A stretch of 64,000 nucleotides of DNA, from assembly GCF_022201045.2 (NCBI RefSeq), contig NC_068558.1, forward strand, positions 7,345,501 through 7,409,500, written 5' to 3'. Below, piece after piece: positions 46,246 through 56,954 of the stretch (position 1 is the first letter of the stretch; each line of letters begins with the position of its first letter). A program made the position numbers and the translations under genes. This DNA is from Citrus sinensis. Lineage: Eukaryota > Streptophyta > Magnoliopsida > Sapindales > Rutaceae. Under the pieces are notes generated by a model, which was given only the letters and a program-made list of their open reading frames with translations, was not told the DNA's origin and searched no databases.

Positions 46246-47466
46246 AATTCTTGATAAGCTCTGACCAATTCTTTTGATTTTCTTGTCTATAAATGAATGT
46301 TAAATCGAAAGTAATTTTCATATAGGCTGCAAGCAATATTATCAGATCAACGCTTAGTACCTCACTGCTTCAAGACTAAGGCCCTCGAGACCAAAGGGAT
46401 TACATGCTTCACTTAGAAATTTTAGAGCCTGAATTACCAAACTCGGCAAACCATTTGGTTCACTGATTTTATTCAAAAGCTATCCCACCAGGAGCTTAAT
46501 AATAATAACTACTCTTTCTTCAATTTATAGGAACAAACCCACTATCCAAAAATGAGTATTAAGAATTAAGTAACTATGAAATTGATAAATTTAATATTTT
46601 TACTATAAATAAACACATAACATAATATTATTTACTTATTGTATAATTACCGTATTACTTTTAATATATTCTAAAATTTCATGTCATAAATTCAGACCTT
46701 AACTTTATGAAAGCATAGTTGGTGAATCTTACTTACCTTAACCATACAATAAGATGGAGAATAATTAATTCTACGCTGTTTCCCAACAAAAACCCACTAC
46801 TTCAAGTTAATGAATTAGGATGACACAATGAGCAGTAGAGCTGAGTTTTCGTACTTAATTTAATTTGCAATCATCGCCAAGATCACGATGAGATTTTGTT
46901 GATCGATTGGTATTATTATTCTGATCCCATACGTGCTTACATACATAAATCATATCATGTCATTTTTTACATTTTATATGCTACAGCATCACTGTATACA
47001 CCATATAGTTTAGAAGTTAAAAATGTATTTATCTCATAGTAGCGTCGTATCTAAAAATTAAAATGTCGTAGTATCACCAAGCAGGAGAGCCTCATTCACA
47101 AGTGACTTTGTCAATCGAACTCATGATAACTTCAATTTATTAATTACCTTAATTACTTACCAAATCCTAGATCGTAGATGTTATGACATAATTCGTATAT
47201 ATTTTTAAGTTAAATTAATCTACATGGAAAAAGTCTAACCTTGTCTCTCATCAACAAAATGATTTACCACTAGACTTTTGAGTGGTTCCCAAATTATTAT
47301 AGATTATTATTACTATGCACCATTATTTTACTGTTTTAATTATATCTACTATGTGATTATGATTCTTTTTTATATTGTATGATATTTGAACTATGAAAAC
47401 TAAGCTATTAGATTGTTCGGTAAACAAATAAGATTTTAATTTATAAATTAAATTGATCGAAACTAA
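46246..47466. other. Intergenic, nothing recognised
   Basis: AT-rich spacer between the SINE fragment and the MITE upstream of the MYB gene. No supported features. Confidence 0.5.
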
Positions 47467-47738
47467 AGGTCCCGTTTGGGATTGAGGTGTTATATCTTTT
47501 AAGCTACAACTATTGTGGAAAAAAAGTTGTAACTATCAAATAAAAGTTATTAATATGTAGTAACTAGAAATTTTAAATAATAATTTTAACAAAATTATTA
47601 AATATAGAATAGATTTTTCATTATACAATTGAAAAATCATATCAATATAACTTACAAGTTACAGCAGCTACTGTTTATCAAATACTTACTGTAACTTTTA
47701 AGTTACAACCGCCCAACCTCAATCCCAAACGCACCCTT
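47467..47738. mobile_element. Tourist-like MITE (PIF/Harbinger type)
   Basis: Termini AGGTCCCGTTTGGGATTGAG and, on the opposite strand, AGGGTGCGTTTGGGATTGAG, each followed by TTTTAAGYTACAAC-like or TTGTAACTTAAAAGT sequence. The flanking TAA is duplicated (47,464-47,466; 47,739-47,741). GTTTGG-type ends with a TAA duplication fit Tourist-like elements. It sits about 340 bp upstream of the MYB start codon. Confidence 0.75.
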
Positions 47739-47940
47739 AAAATTGATTACTAAGTTAACTCATTATGGCTTTCATTCCACAATAAATATAGTTAATCAAA
47801 AGCTGCAACACCATACAACCACAGATACGAAATTGCATAATTAATCTGAATATTACTAAATTTGTGTTATATATATAATATGAAAGGGTGTTGAGGTCTT
47901 TTTCAAATTTCACAAATTTAATGCAAGATCCAATTCGCTG

Positions 47941-47951
47941 CCCCATAAATA
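47941..47951 (+). promoter_or_regulatory. Putative TATA box of the MYB gene
   Basis: CCATAAATAGG about 130 bp upstream of the MYB ATG, at a sensible distance for a ~100-nt leader. Position-based inference. Confidence 0.4.
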
Positions 47952-48077
47952 GGAAAATAGCACTTGCGTTTCACTAACGAGCTTTGCAGTATCTGTGTTT
48001 TTCTTATTTTATCACTCCCACCCGTCCATTGCTTCAAAAACATATCGTTAATATTCATTACCTTATTTAGCATCAAT

Positions 48078-49939
48078 ATGGGGAGGTCTCCTTGCAGTGA
48101 CACAAATGGTTTGAAGAGAGGTCCCTGGACACCTGAAGAGGATCAGAAACTCTTGGATTATATTAAAAAACATGGCCATGGAAGCTGGCGTTCTTTGCCT
48201 GAGAAAGCTGGTCAAGTTCTAATGCCCCTACATTTCCTCTAATTTAGGGTTTCTCTATTTTCAAGCTTTTGAACAATTAATGGAAGATGGAGCTTTCGTT
48301 CTTAAAAGACTTGAGTTTCTTTGTGTTTACAGATCTTCAGAGATGTGGGAAGAGCTGCAGATTGAGATGGACTAATTATCTGAGGCCTGATATCAAGAGA
48401 GGGAAGTTCAGCCTTCACGAAGAACAAACCATCATTCAGCTTCACGCTCTTTTGGGCAACAGGTGAAGATTTTTTATTTTTGTATAATACTCAGGCTCTA
48501 CAGCTATCTAGCAGCTGGGATTTTAGACAAAACTGTTAAAGTAGCATTTAGTATACCACTTTCAGTTTTGCATAGAAAGTTAAGTTGATTTTATCGAACT
48601 TGTTGATGAAACACTTGTATTACACTTAGTCATCTCTGTAAGCTATTACTACTAAACAATTTTTCGCTTTCATTTAACACTAGCACTTTCTAATTTTACA
48701 GAAGCACTCCACAATCCCAAACAAAGCCTCCATCAACTGCTTCAAAGAAAAATCAAAATGGGTTTTTGAAACGGTTCACAATTTGCAATATTGATCAACT
48801 TCCTCTTATTGTCTTCTTAAGTTCACAAGTTGCCCGAAATTAAGAACTCTATTAGGAAGTAATGATATCCTCAATTTCTTGATTATCTCACCAGATGATT
48901 ATTAGGTTATCATGTAGTCTAAATGATTCAAATATGGATCCTATATAGTGTTGCATAAAATTTGGATTTAAATATGTGATACATAGTTGTTTCTCTATAT
49001 AATAGCGCTGTATATATATATATATTTGTCTTTGTCCCAAGATTTTGAATATCTAAAAATTTTGTTCCTTAGCATAGCATGACTAAATGAAGAGACGTTT
49101 GTCTTTTCACTCGTATTATTGGGTGCATTGTTTTATGTGATTTTAATAATAAAAAAGTAAAAAAAATTGTCAGGTGGTCTGCTATAGCTGCTCATTTACC
49201 AAAGAGAACGGACAACGAGATCAAGAATTATTGGAACACACACATTAAAAAACGGCTAGCCCGGATGGGCATTGATCCGATGACTCACAGGCCGAAGATT
49301 CCCAGTCTTGCCTCGGCCGATGGTGACCCCAAGAAAGCATCAAACCTCAGTCACATGGCTCAGTGGGAGAATGCTAGACTCGAAGCCGAGGCTAGGTTGG
49401 TGAGAGAGTCTAAGCCCAAGCAAAATGATCAACAAAACTCTGAAGGGCCTGTTTCAGCATCAGCTAATAAGCAACTCAACAGAATGGCTACTACGTATAC
49501 TAGTACTAGACCACGATGCCTGGACATACTTAAAGCCTGGGAAAGTACCATATGCAATATTAATGGTAGCATCATTAGTTTTGGCGATGGTAGCTATCTT
49601 GAATCACCCCCGTCGATATTGCAATTTTCCGAGGACAGACAGCAAGCTGCTGCAATGTCGTCTTTGGAAAACATGAACAAGAATTTGGACTTTGTTTATG
49701 ATGCCGGGGGCAGCGCCGGCGACGCATGGAATATCGTCGGAAGCTCCAGTGTTAATAACGCAGGAGATGAGAATTTCATTGAAGGATTCTCTTGTGATCA
49801 TCATATGAACAATAATAATAATAATAATAATATTGGCGGTGATCAAGAGAGCAGCAACAATTATTGTTGGAATGAGCTTATCAGTGTTGTAGAATGTAGA
49901 CAGCCAAATACGACACCGTTTTACACTAGCGGCTGCTAG
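48078..49939 (+). CDS. R2R3-MYB transcription factor, subgroup 9 (MIXTA/MYB16/MYB106-like)
   Basis: Three exons: 48,078-48,210, 48,333-48,462 and 49,174-49,939, giving 342 residues with the two classical R2R3-MYB introns. R2 (about residues 14-62) has [19 protein letters not shown] and [20 protein letters not shown]3 has [19 protein letters not shown] and [20 protein letters not shown]. Residues 150-167 ([18 protein letters not shown]) are the subgroup-9 signature, shared by MIXTA, MYB16 and MYB106, which control conical epidermal cells, trichomes and cuticle. Two oddities: the exon 1/2 codon reads Asp45 where almost all R2 repeats have Gly (KAD before LQRCG), and the N-terminus has CSDT where CCDK is usual. 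A poly-Asn run from (AAT)n lies in the C-terminal half. I cannot separate MYB16 from MYB106. Confidence 0.92.
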
Positions 49940-50735
49940 CTAGGCTGATTCCAAATGCATGCCCCACGTGAATATTGAAAAGTTAACACATGAATAAATG
50001 GGGTTCAGGTTGTGTACTCTGCTACCACAAGAACAAAAATAGTAATAATAATAATAATGTTGCTTCCTAAAAAAGGCAAGATATTTATGCCTTGTATCTC
50101 TATATTTCTTGTTGCACCCAAGTGTTGTGTATCTGTACCTTGGTAAGTTGAATCAGTAATGACTAATGAATGAAGTGGGGTTTCTAAAAATTGCAGTAAA
50201 TTAAGCTGTCCCATGCCATGACTGATATTGAGTTGTCACTTATAATATATATATATACTTTTCATTTGGCTTACATTCCGTGGGAATATTTTCTTTTAAT
50301 ATATATTTCTTCTAAACATAAGATGTTTAAAAATTAAAGTTTCAAGCACTAAAAAGAAAGTAAGAATTTATGCAAAAGTTATTAAAAAAAATTGGCATCA
50401 AATTTAAAATAATACAGTCCCATTGAACATGCCTCAATTCTCTATTTTGGCCGAATTATTAAGAAATTTTAAAAATTTTCAAGTTCATGTTCGTTAATAT
50501 TGATAATGTATGCGTAAAAAACTTATTTAAGGCAATCACAATGAGACTGTGTATCTAATGAGTGCATGTTAGGTGTATTAAGTTTATGTTAGAAGCGAAT
50601 ACATACTGTAGTAGGTTCATCCCACTTAAGTTTCGTTCTCCAATATATAATTCTTCGGGATCCAAATTTGCATCGTTCCTCTCATTCATGCAACAACAAA
50701 AAAGAATTGGAATCTTCTTGTTTTGAATTATTACA
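49940..50735. other. 3' flank of the MYB gene
   Basis: Probable MYB 3'UTR up to about 50,200, then AT-rich spacer. No other gene. Confidence 0.5.
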
Positions 50736-50879
50736 AGGGCTAAATGATCATTTAGTTATTATATTTTAACTTAAATGCTCGTTTAATTCTTATATTTTCA
50801 AAATATTATTATAATTAAATATATTATATTTTTCCCCTTACAATAATATTTTTAACATTAATTAATTTATCTGTAAAAA

Positions 50880-50930
<51 letters not shown>

Positions 50931-51403
50931 ACAACAATCTTGCTCTAATTTATTTATAAATTAATTAATATCCATTGACCTATGGCAATGTTTAATATCC
51001 TTACAATAATTTTATTAATAGTTATTTTATGTTTTAATTTATAAAATTAATACTAAAATAACATAATTTTTTGTGGAAATGTTTATGTTATTTTTAAGGC
51101 TAATTTGACAAATTAATTTTTTTTTCTTTTCATTAATATCCTCAAAAAAGCAAGAATACTATTCAATGATATTATTCTAAAAGAAGAGGAAAAAGCAAGT
51201 TTATACAAGTATAGTATATTTAACAACAAGAGTGTTTTGAGGTATTTTTTCAAATATAGAAATCAAATTGACACTTAAGTCAAAATATATGGACTAAAAT
51301 GAGCATTTACCCTTATTCTGCACTTTAAAATATTTTGTGCCACATGCAGAAATCAAATTGACACTTAAGTCAAAATATATGGACCAACACGAGCATTTAC
51401 CCT
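50736..51403. mobile_element. TIR element with duplicated right end
   Basis: The left end (AGGGCTAAATGATCATTTAG, then TTATATTTTAACTTAA) is inverse to the right end at about 51,244-51,313 (TTGACACTTAAGTCAAAATA, then ATGAGCATTTACCCTT), giving terminal repeats of about 70 bp. The right end is present twice because of a 90-bp tandem duplication. (AT)n at 50,885-50,925. No coding capacity; no clear target duplication found. Confidence 0.6.
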
Positions 51404-51438
51404 TATTCTGCACTTTAAAATATTTTGTGCCACATGCA
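51259..51438. repeat. 90-bp tandem duplication, two copies
   Basis: Units 51,259-51,348 and 51,349-51,438 are nearly identical, with a few differences clustered where CTAAAATG reads CCAACACG in the second copy. Each unit includes the right terminus of the TIR element plus about 35 bp of flank. Confidence 0.92.
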
Positions 51439-51562
51439 TGGTATGGTAGGGTAATATTTTTATTGCTGCTGAAGTATTGTTCCTTATCTATTCACTATTT
51501 GGCACATGTGTGGATATCATCAGAATTGACTGAAACAAACATATGACAAAGAGTTAATAGAA

Positions 51563-53579
51563 AGGGCTATTTTTAGAAACCTCCCTTGAGGTTTGATATA
51601 ATTTCACTTAGATGACGGGATTGATTGTATTCTCACTTACCTCCCCTGCCGTTAGTATATATACGGGTTGACTGTTAGTTGACTTGCGAAATGACTAAAA
51701 TATCCAAACCAATTAAACAAACCCCACTTTTTGGCGTCTCCCCAAATTACAGAATGCTTGTTTCTATAATTTCAAGCGACGAATGCCGTCTCCCGAGCGA
51801 CAAGTGCATGTCTCCCAAAATTATAGAATGCTTGTAGGGTTGGAGGGTGAAATAAAAAACCACTAAAACATAATTTAGTTCTCTTAGCACTAGACTATAC
51901 CAGTCTCCACCAAATAAACCACCGATATTTTACTTGTTTAAAGAAATAATTAAATTCGAAACCATCAAGTTGTATGTCACCAAACCGGCAACACAAATAA
52001 AAAATAAAAAACATTTTATTTTGTGGTGAGAGGAGCATTTCAGCTTATAGTTGATGACAATCACAATTTGACTAAATTTCATTAGCCTATACATCCAGCA
52101 GTCACTCATATACACAAAAAGAACAAAAAGAACAACTACACTAACAGTGTGGCATGATAGCTAAGTTATACTTTATACATGACATTGTCCATTTTTGCAG
52201 CAGGTTCCAGTAGAACAGTAGCAGACGATTCAACTATCCTTTTGTCCCTATCATATGTCAATAAACACACGTTAATAAGTGAAAGCAAAGTAATAACTAT
52301 GAATAATAATAATAATGACATTACTAAACAACAACAACAACAGTTATAATAACAAAGAAAAATAATAATAATAGTAATACATTTTAATGTTTTTCATGTG
52401 ACATGCATGTCGCTTAAAAAAAAAGAAACTACGTTAGTGCGACAAAAACTGTCGCACGAGAGACAACACTTGTCGCCCAAAAACACAGAATGTCTGTATA
52501 TGCGACAAGAGCATGTCGCCGCCCAAAACACAAAAACAATGTTTTTAGGCGACATGAGTTGTCGCCCGTACAAAAAATTTTGTTGCCTAAAAAAAAAGAA
52601 ATTGAATTCGGGCAACATAAGCTCGTCGCACGTGCGACAATAATGTCACTCAAAAACACAGAAACTGTGTTCGTGCGACGATGGCTTGTCACACGGGAGA
52701 CAAACTTGGTCGCCCAAAAATGAAGGAACTATGTTTGTGCGACAGGTGCACACAAACAATGCAAATTTATAAACATATCAACTTTAGTAAACTTTGGCCA
52801 AAAAAATAAAAATTACAGCTAAGACTGCTTCTATTTTACACACCCATTTGTATAAAAATAACAAATTATTGGCTTTATATGTCGTATTATACTATGTATG
52901 GTGTAAATCACAAAAATAAAATAATCAATAATTAATTTTTTTCAACTCATGGCCACATATGACTGAACCCATTCTCCTTTTAATCAATTTTTCCACCACC
53001 AACCCATGAACAAGACAAATTAAACACAACCAACAACCATTTGTAAAATCTTCAAAAGCAAGAAAATCAAAGATATTTTAAAATTTTAGACTTTGATAAA
53101 GTAACAAATCTCTTACAAACTCCAATACTAGTGGCATATTCCCCCCGCCGTCGATCGTTACCGGTCGGTGGCCTTCTCTAACCACCCATGTTTTTCTTCT
53201 TCATGGGTTATATATGCTCTTGGTGTTTATTTCTTTTTGTTTCAGCAAATGAGAGTAGGGGAGTGGAGTGAAAATTGTGAGTGGAAATGGTATTTATCTC
53301 CACTAATTTTTTGTGGTGGGAAAAGAGAAATGCACTCTTTTACAAAATGGATATTGTGTGTAGTCGGATAATACAATTATCCAATAAATTTTAAACCATT
53401 TTTTTATTGTTATTTATTTTTTTTAGAATTTCAGCTTATCTTTTACATTTTTGCCCTCAAATACTAATGATATACATGTATGTATACTAACGACAGGAGA
53501 GGTAAGTAAGAATACAATCAATCTCGCCATCTAAGTGAAATTATATCAAACCTTAGGGGAGATTTCTAAAAATAGCCCT
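51563..53579. mobile_element. Long-TIR non-autonomous element carrying hairpin-module array
   Basis: About 100 bp at the left (AGGGCTATTTTTAGAAACCT through CCGTTAGTATA) is mirrored at the right with few changes, giving long inverted repeats. Flanks match at 7 of 8 bases (TAATAGAA, 51,555-51,562; TAATAAAA, 53,580-53,587), though AT-rich. The interior has no transposase; it holds GCGACA/TGTCGC hairpin modules near the left end (51,774-51,815) and an array at 52,398-52,750. Superfamily undecided. Confidence 0.8.
52398..52750. repeat. Array of ~21-bp palindromic GCGACA...TGTCGC modules
   Basis: Successive short modules such as GTGCGACAAAAACTGTCGCA, GAGAGACAACACTTGTCGCC and AAAAACACAGAATGTCTGT recur in order, forming a higher-order unit of about 63 bp (three modules) repeated five to six times with drift. 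Most modules are imperfect palindromes, so the array would fold as a string of small hairpins. Open frames across both strands are by-products of the repeat. Confidence 0.85.
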
Positions 53580-53587
53580 TAATAAAA

Positions 53588-54511
53588 AATGAGTAGTGTT
53601 GTAGAAACACCTGAGAATTTTTCCCAAATTTAACTACTTTATTATTTTTATCTATTAACCTTGCACCAATCACCAGCTTAAAATTTTACAAGAGAGAAAC
53701 TCATGTCATGAAAGAATCATAATCCAACAAATCAAATATCAATTATTTATGTGTAATGGACATTTCTAAATGCGTACATATAATATAATATATGGATAAA
53801 TATAACTAGGTAAACTGAAATTTATATACATGTGTACGTGTGTGTAATGTTAAAGAGTCATTCTCTTATGCGTAAGCTGAGTATAAATTTTCTATAATCA
53901 ATGATGGATATCCAACTGATAAGTGCATCATAAATACAATCACATCTTTAGCTTTTATTCTCAATGAGCAGGAAGGAAGAGCAAACGAAGTGACGATGGC
54001 TGCATGTGTCGTTTCTTAGTAACTAGGGTTTCCTGATAATGGTTCGAAATAATGATGATGATACAGACAACGGAGTTAATTAATTGGCCATGAAAAGTAT
54101 AAGAAGCAACGGAATTATGTGGATTGTGGAGAAGAAAATTCTCTGGCATTTTTTTGCAAAGTAAAGAGTAAGGATTAATTGGACGCATTTATAGCATTTG
54201 TACCATACACCGTATGCTTAGGGGACAGTTGAAAATATACAGCAACATCAACCTAACTTAATCCTAATAACTATAACGGATAGTTGTTTATGGTTTAAAA
54301 TAATTATCTAATTAATCTATATATTTTATAAAAGAAAAAGTGTTTGGTGTTACTGAAGTATTTCTACTTATTCATTTAATCATTATTCATTTCATGGAGA
54401 AGTTTCTATTATATATCTATTTTTGTTAAAATTTATTTATTTTCATTTTCACATGTTGTGAGTGATATAAGTATTAAATAAATAATTGGCTCGAGTTGTA
54501 TACACTAAAGA
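53588..54511. other. Intergenic, nothing recognised
   Basis: AT-rich spacer. No supported gene; a 75-codon minus-strand frame near 53,960 resembles nothing known. Confidence 0.5.
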
Positions 54512-54522
54512 AGCGGTTGCTA

Positions 54523-54806
54523 AACCATTGGGCTTTAACCCAGTGACTAGAGCCACTTTTTTACGAGTGTGAGGGAAGTGGTTCGAACCCCTACAGGAGT
54601 ATTGTGGATGTTTAATTTAAATTTCCTTTCTTATTTCTTGAGTAAAAATTGAAGTCTCTCGAATATTAGAATTTGGGCAATATTATATAAGAGTTGATGT
54701 AAATTAGTTTCCGTAATTGTAAATACTAGTTATAGTAATATGCAATATGTTGTATCTTAAATAATAGTTTCATGTAATAAAAAAAAAAAGAAAAGAAAAG
54801 AAAAGG
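54523..54806 (+). mobile_element. tRNA-derived SINE, complete with target duplication
   Basis: The 11-bp sequence AGCGGTTGCTA flanks the element perfectly (54,512-54,522; 54,807-54,817). Head with CCCAGTGACTAGAGCC (box-A-like) and GTGGTTCGAACCCC (box B, about 54,570-54,583); AT-rich body with CTCGAATATT and TATATAAGAG words shared with the other SINE copies; tail of A with interspersed G. Classical Pol III SINE structure. Confidence 0.9.
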
Positions 54807-54817
54807 AGCGGTTGCTA

Positions 54818-55928
54818 TACATTAAATAAAGTACTAAGTATTAGTAAATTAATAAATAAGTTTTGTTATTAAACATGTGGCAAAGTTCACCTTCCCCGCA
54901 TGGATAATATATTTTTTCATTTTACAGATTTCTAAGGAAAATATGGCCTTAAACACTGGATTAATTGCTTTATAATACAATGCTACCCAGCAAGGCAAAT
55001 TCGATTCAGTATAAGTTCAAACAAAATTTCGATATAAAATGAAGAAATTAGACAGTATGCAAATTATAAAGCTAAATATTTCATATTTCTCATTCACATA
55101 TCATATAAAATAATAAAAATTTTAAAAGTCTTCTTTTTTGTGATTGTTCGTAGATGAAATTCCAAGCCTAAATATGTTATTTTAACAATAAAACTTATGG
55201 ACAAAATTAACCGACGCCGAGTTAATCACTTAATTGTTTCAAATGCGTTGTCATCTGGTCAACCAAAGTAAAGACATGACGGGCCCAATTCTTCATGACT
55301 CCAATTCATGGGCTGTTTGTTGTACAAGAAGTTGCTGGGCCAGCTACATGGTCAATGACGAATCTTGCAACTCTCTTGCCGACTCTCTTCGCCATTGTAA
55401 AGAGATTACACTAGGGGTACTTCAAAACTATCTTATCTAGTCGAGTACAAACTATTACTAGTTAGTAACAAACAAATTTTAAGTAAATATTGTTTTTAAG
55501 TCAAAATTTAATGTTAAAAAAACGGTAATTACAAATAAAAGCCAATAATGCGTAATAAATACCAAAACCTTCTATCAGTGCCATCAAATCTCAATTTCTC
55601 AGTGTCAAAGAAAGTTTTTTCAAGAATAATAAATTGCAGACTTAGGCGGAATTTTTTTTTGAGTTCTAAGTTCAAACCCCATGTTATTGGTAACAAGTTT
55701 AGGCCTTCCAAAAGTATGTCCAAGCTCAGATGGACTGGGCCGAGGTCAAATCCAAATTTCCATTAATTTTATGTCTGGATTGTTGTACAATTTGTGAAAT
55801 TTAGTATTTTGTTTTCTTCCCTAGCTTTAATCTGATTTTTTTTTTAATTTATAAATGATAAAATCGAACTTTTTCCATAAACCTTAACCGTTTTAAAAAT
55901 TTTTGGCTCATGTCGGGAGCCTCACGCC
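54818..55928. other. Intergenic, nothing recognised
   Basis: AT-rich spacer. A 68-codon frame at 55,234 and frames on both strands at about 55,530-55,770 match no family I know. Confidence 0.45.
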
Positions 55929-56619
55929 TAGGGGTGGACAAATTCGGTTTGGATCGGTTTGGGACATATTCTCAAACTGATCAAAACTAATCAGTTTGAA
56001 ATATTTCCAAACTGATATCAACCTAAAATTTTTTCAAACCGAACCGATTCAAACCGACTGGATCGGTTTGGATCCGGTTTGAACTTATTAGCTAAAATTT
56101 CACTTCTTTTATATTATTTTACCTAAATTATTTGTTATTTTTTTGTGTCTGTAATCCAAATTGATACCTCTTTTATATTATTCATATCTACTTTGATATC
56201 TACATAACAATTCAAAGATACATCCATACAAGTTTACAGCATAATACATCCTAATAAACAAGTTCTTAACATGTTCATTCAAAACAAACTCACAAAATTA
56301 AAATAAACTTGAACAACATTTGACAATTAAAATATTGTGCATCTTGTCCGTCAAAATTTATGCCCCAATTACTTTTGATTTGTCAAAATCTGAATAAAAT
56401 GATAAATATAATTAGTTAGATTGCTTAACTTAGAATATAATATAATTATATAATATTTCTGGATTGGATCGATTTGAATCGGTTTGGAAGGAAATCCAAA
56501 CCGAGTGATGTCAGTTTGCAATCTAATAAACCGAAACTAATTTTTTTACCAATGAAACCGATCCAAATAGTCGGTTTGAATCGATTTGAATCGGTTCGGT
56601 TAAAATATGCCCACCCCTA
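55929..56619. mobile_element. Non-autonomous hAT-type element, CGGTTTG family
   Basis: Termini TAGGGGTGGACAAATTCGG and its mirror (GCCCACCCCTA) with a perfect 8-bp duplication CTCACGCC (55,921-55,928; 56,620-56,627). Both subterminal zones are packed with CGGTTTGGATCGGTTTG-type words and their complements. The AT-rich interior encodes nothing. It ends about 335 bp upstream of the J-like gene start codon, so it may sit in or near its promoter. Confidence 0.92.
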
Positions 56620-56954
56620 CTCACGCCCAAGCTTTTTAAACCATATCTAGGCTTTTTAACTCGGACAAGTGTAAATACTTACTCGGAGTCTCGTCTCACC
56701 GCGCGCGTACTAATTACGCCTCACCATAATTAGTATGTACATAGTAATCACCGTAGTATTAAGAAGGAAATCCAAATCAAATCGTAATCATCGAACGTAA
56801 TCAACAGATTTTGATTAATTTGATTTGCCTGCGCAGTGTGCGTACATTCATACTTTCCTTTCTTCATCTTCGACACATATTCTCTCTCGTTTGGTTTCGT
56901 ATATTCCGTTCAGCAGAGGCAGAACCAGAACCAGTGAGCCATTCGCTGATATTG

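Noticed and set aside
52394..52723. Overlapping Cys/Arg-rich frames on both strands
   Set aside because: All arise from the hairpin-module repeat; frames on both strands have the same repetitive character.
52398..52750. Possible CRISPR-like array (regular short palindromic repeats)
   Set aside because: Modules abut without unique spacers of constant length, the repeats are diverged, and the setting is a plant nuclear transposon.
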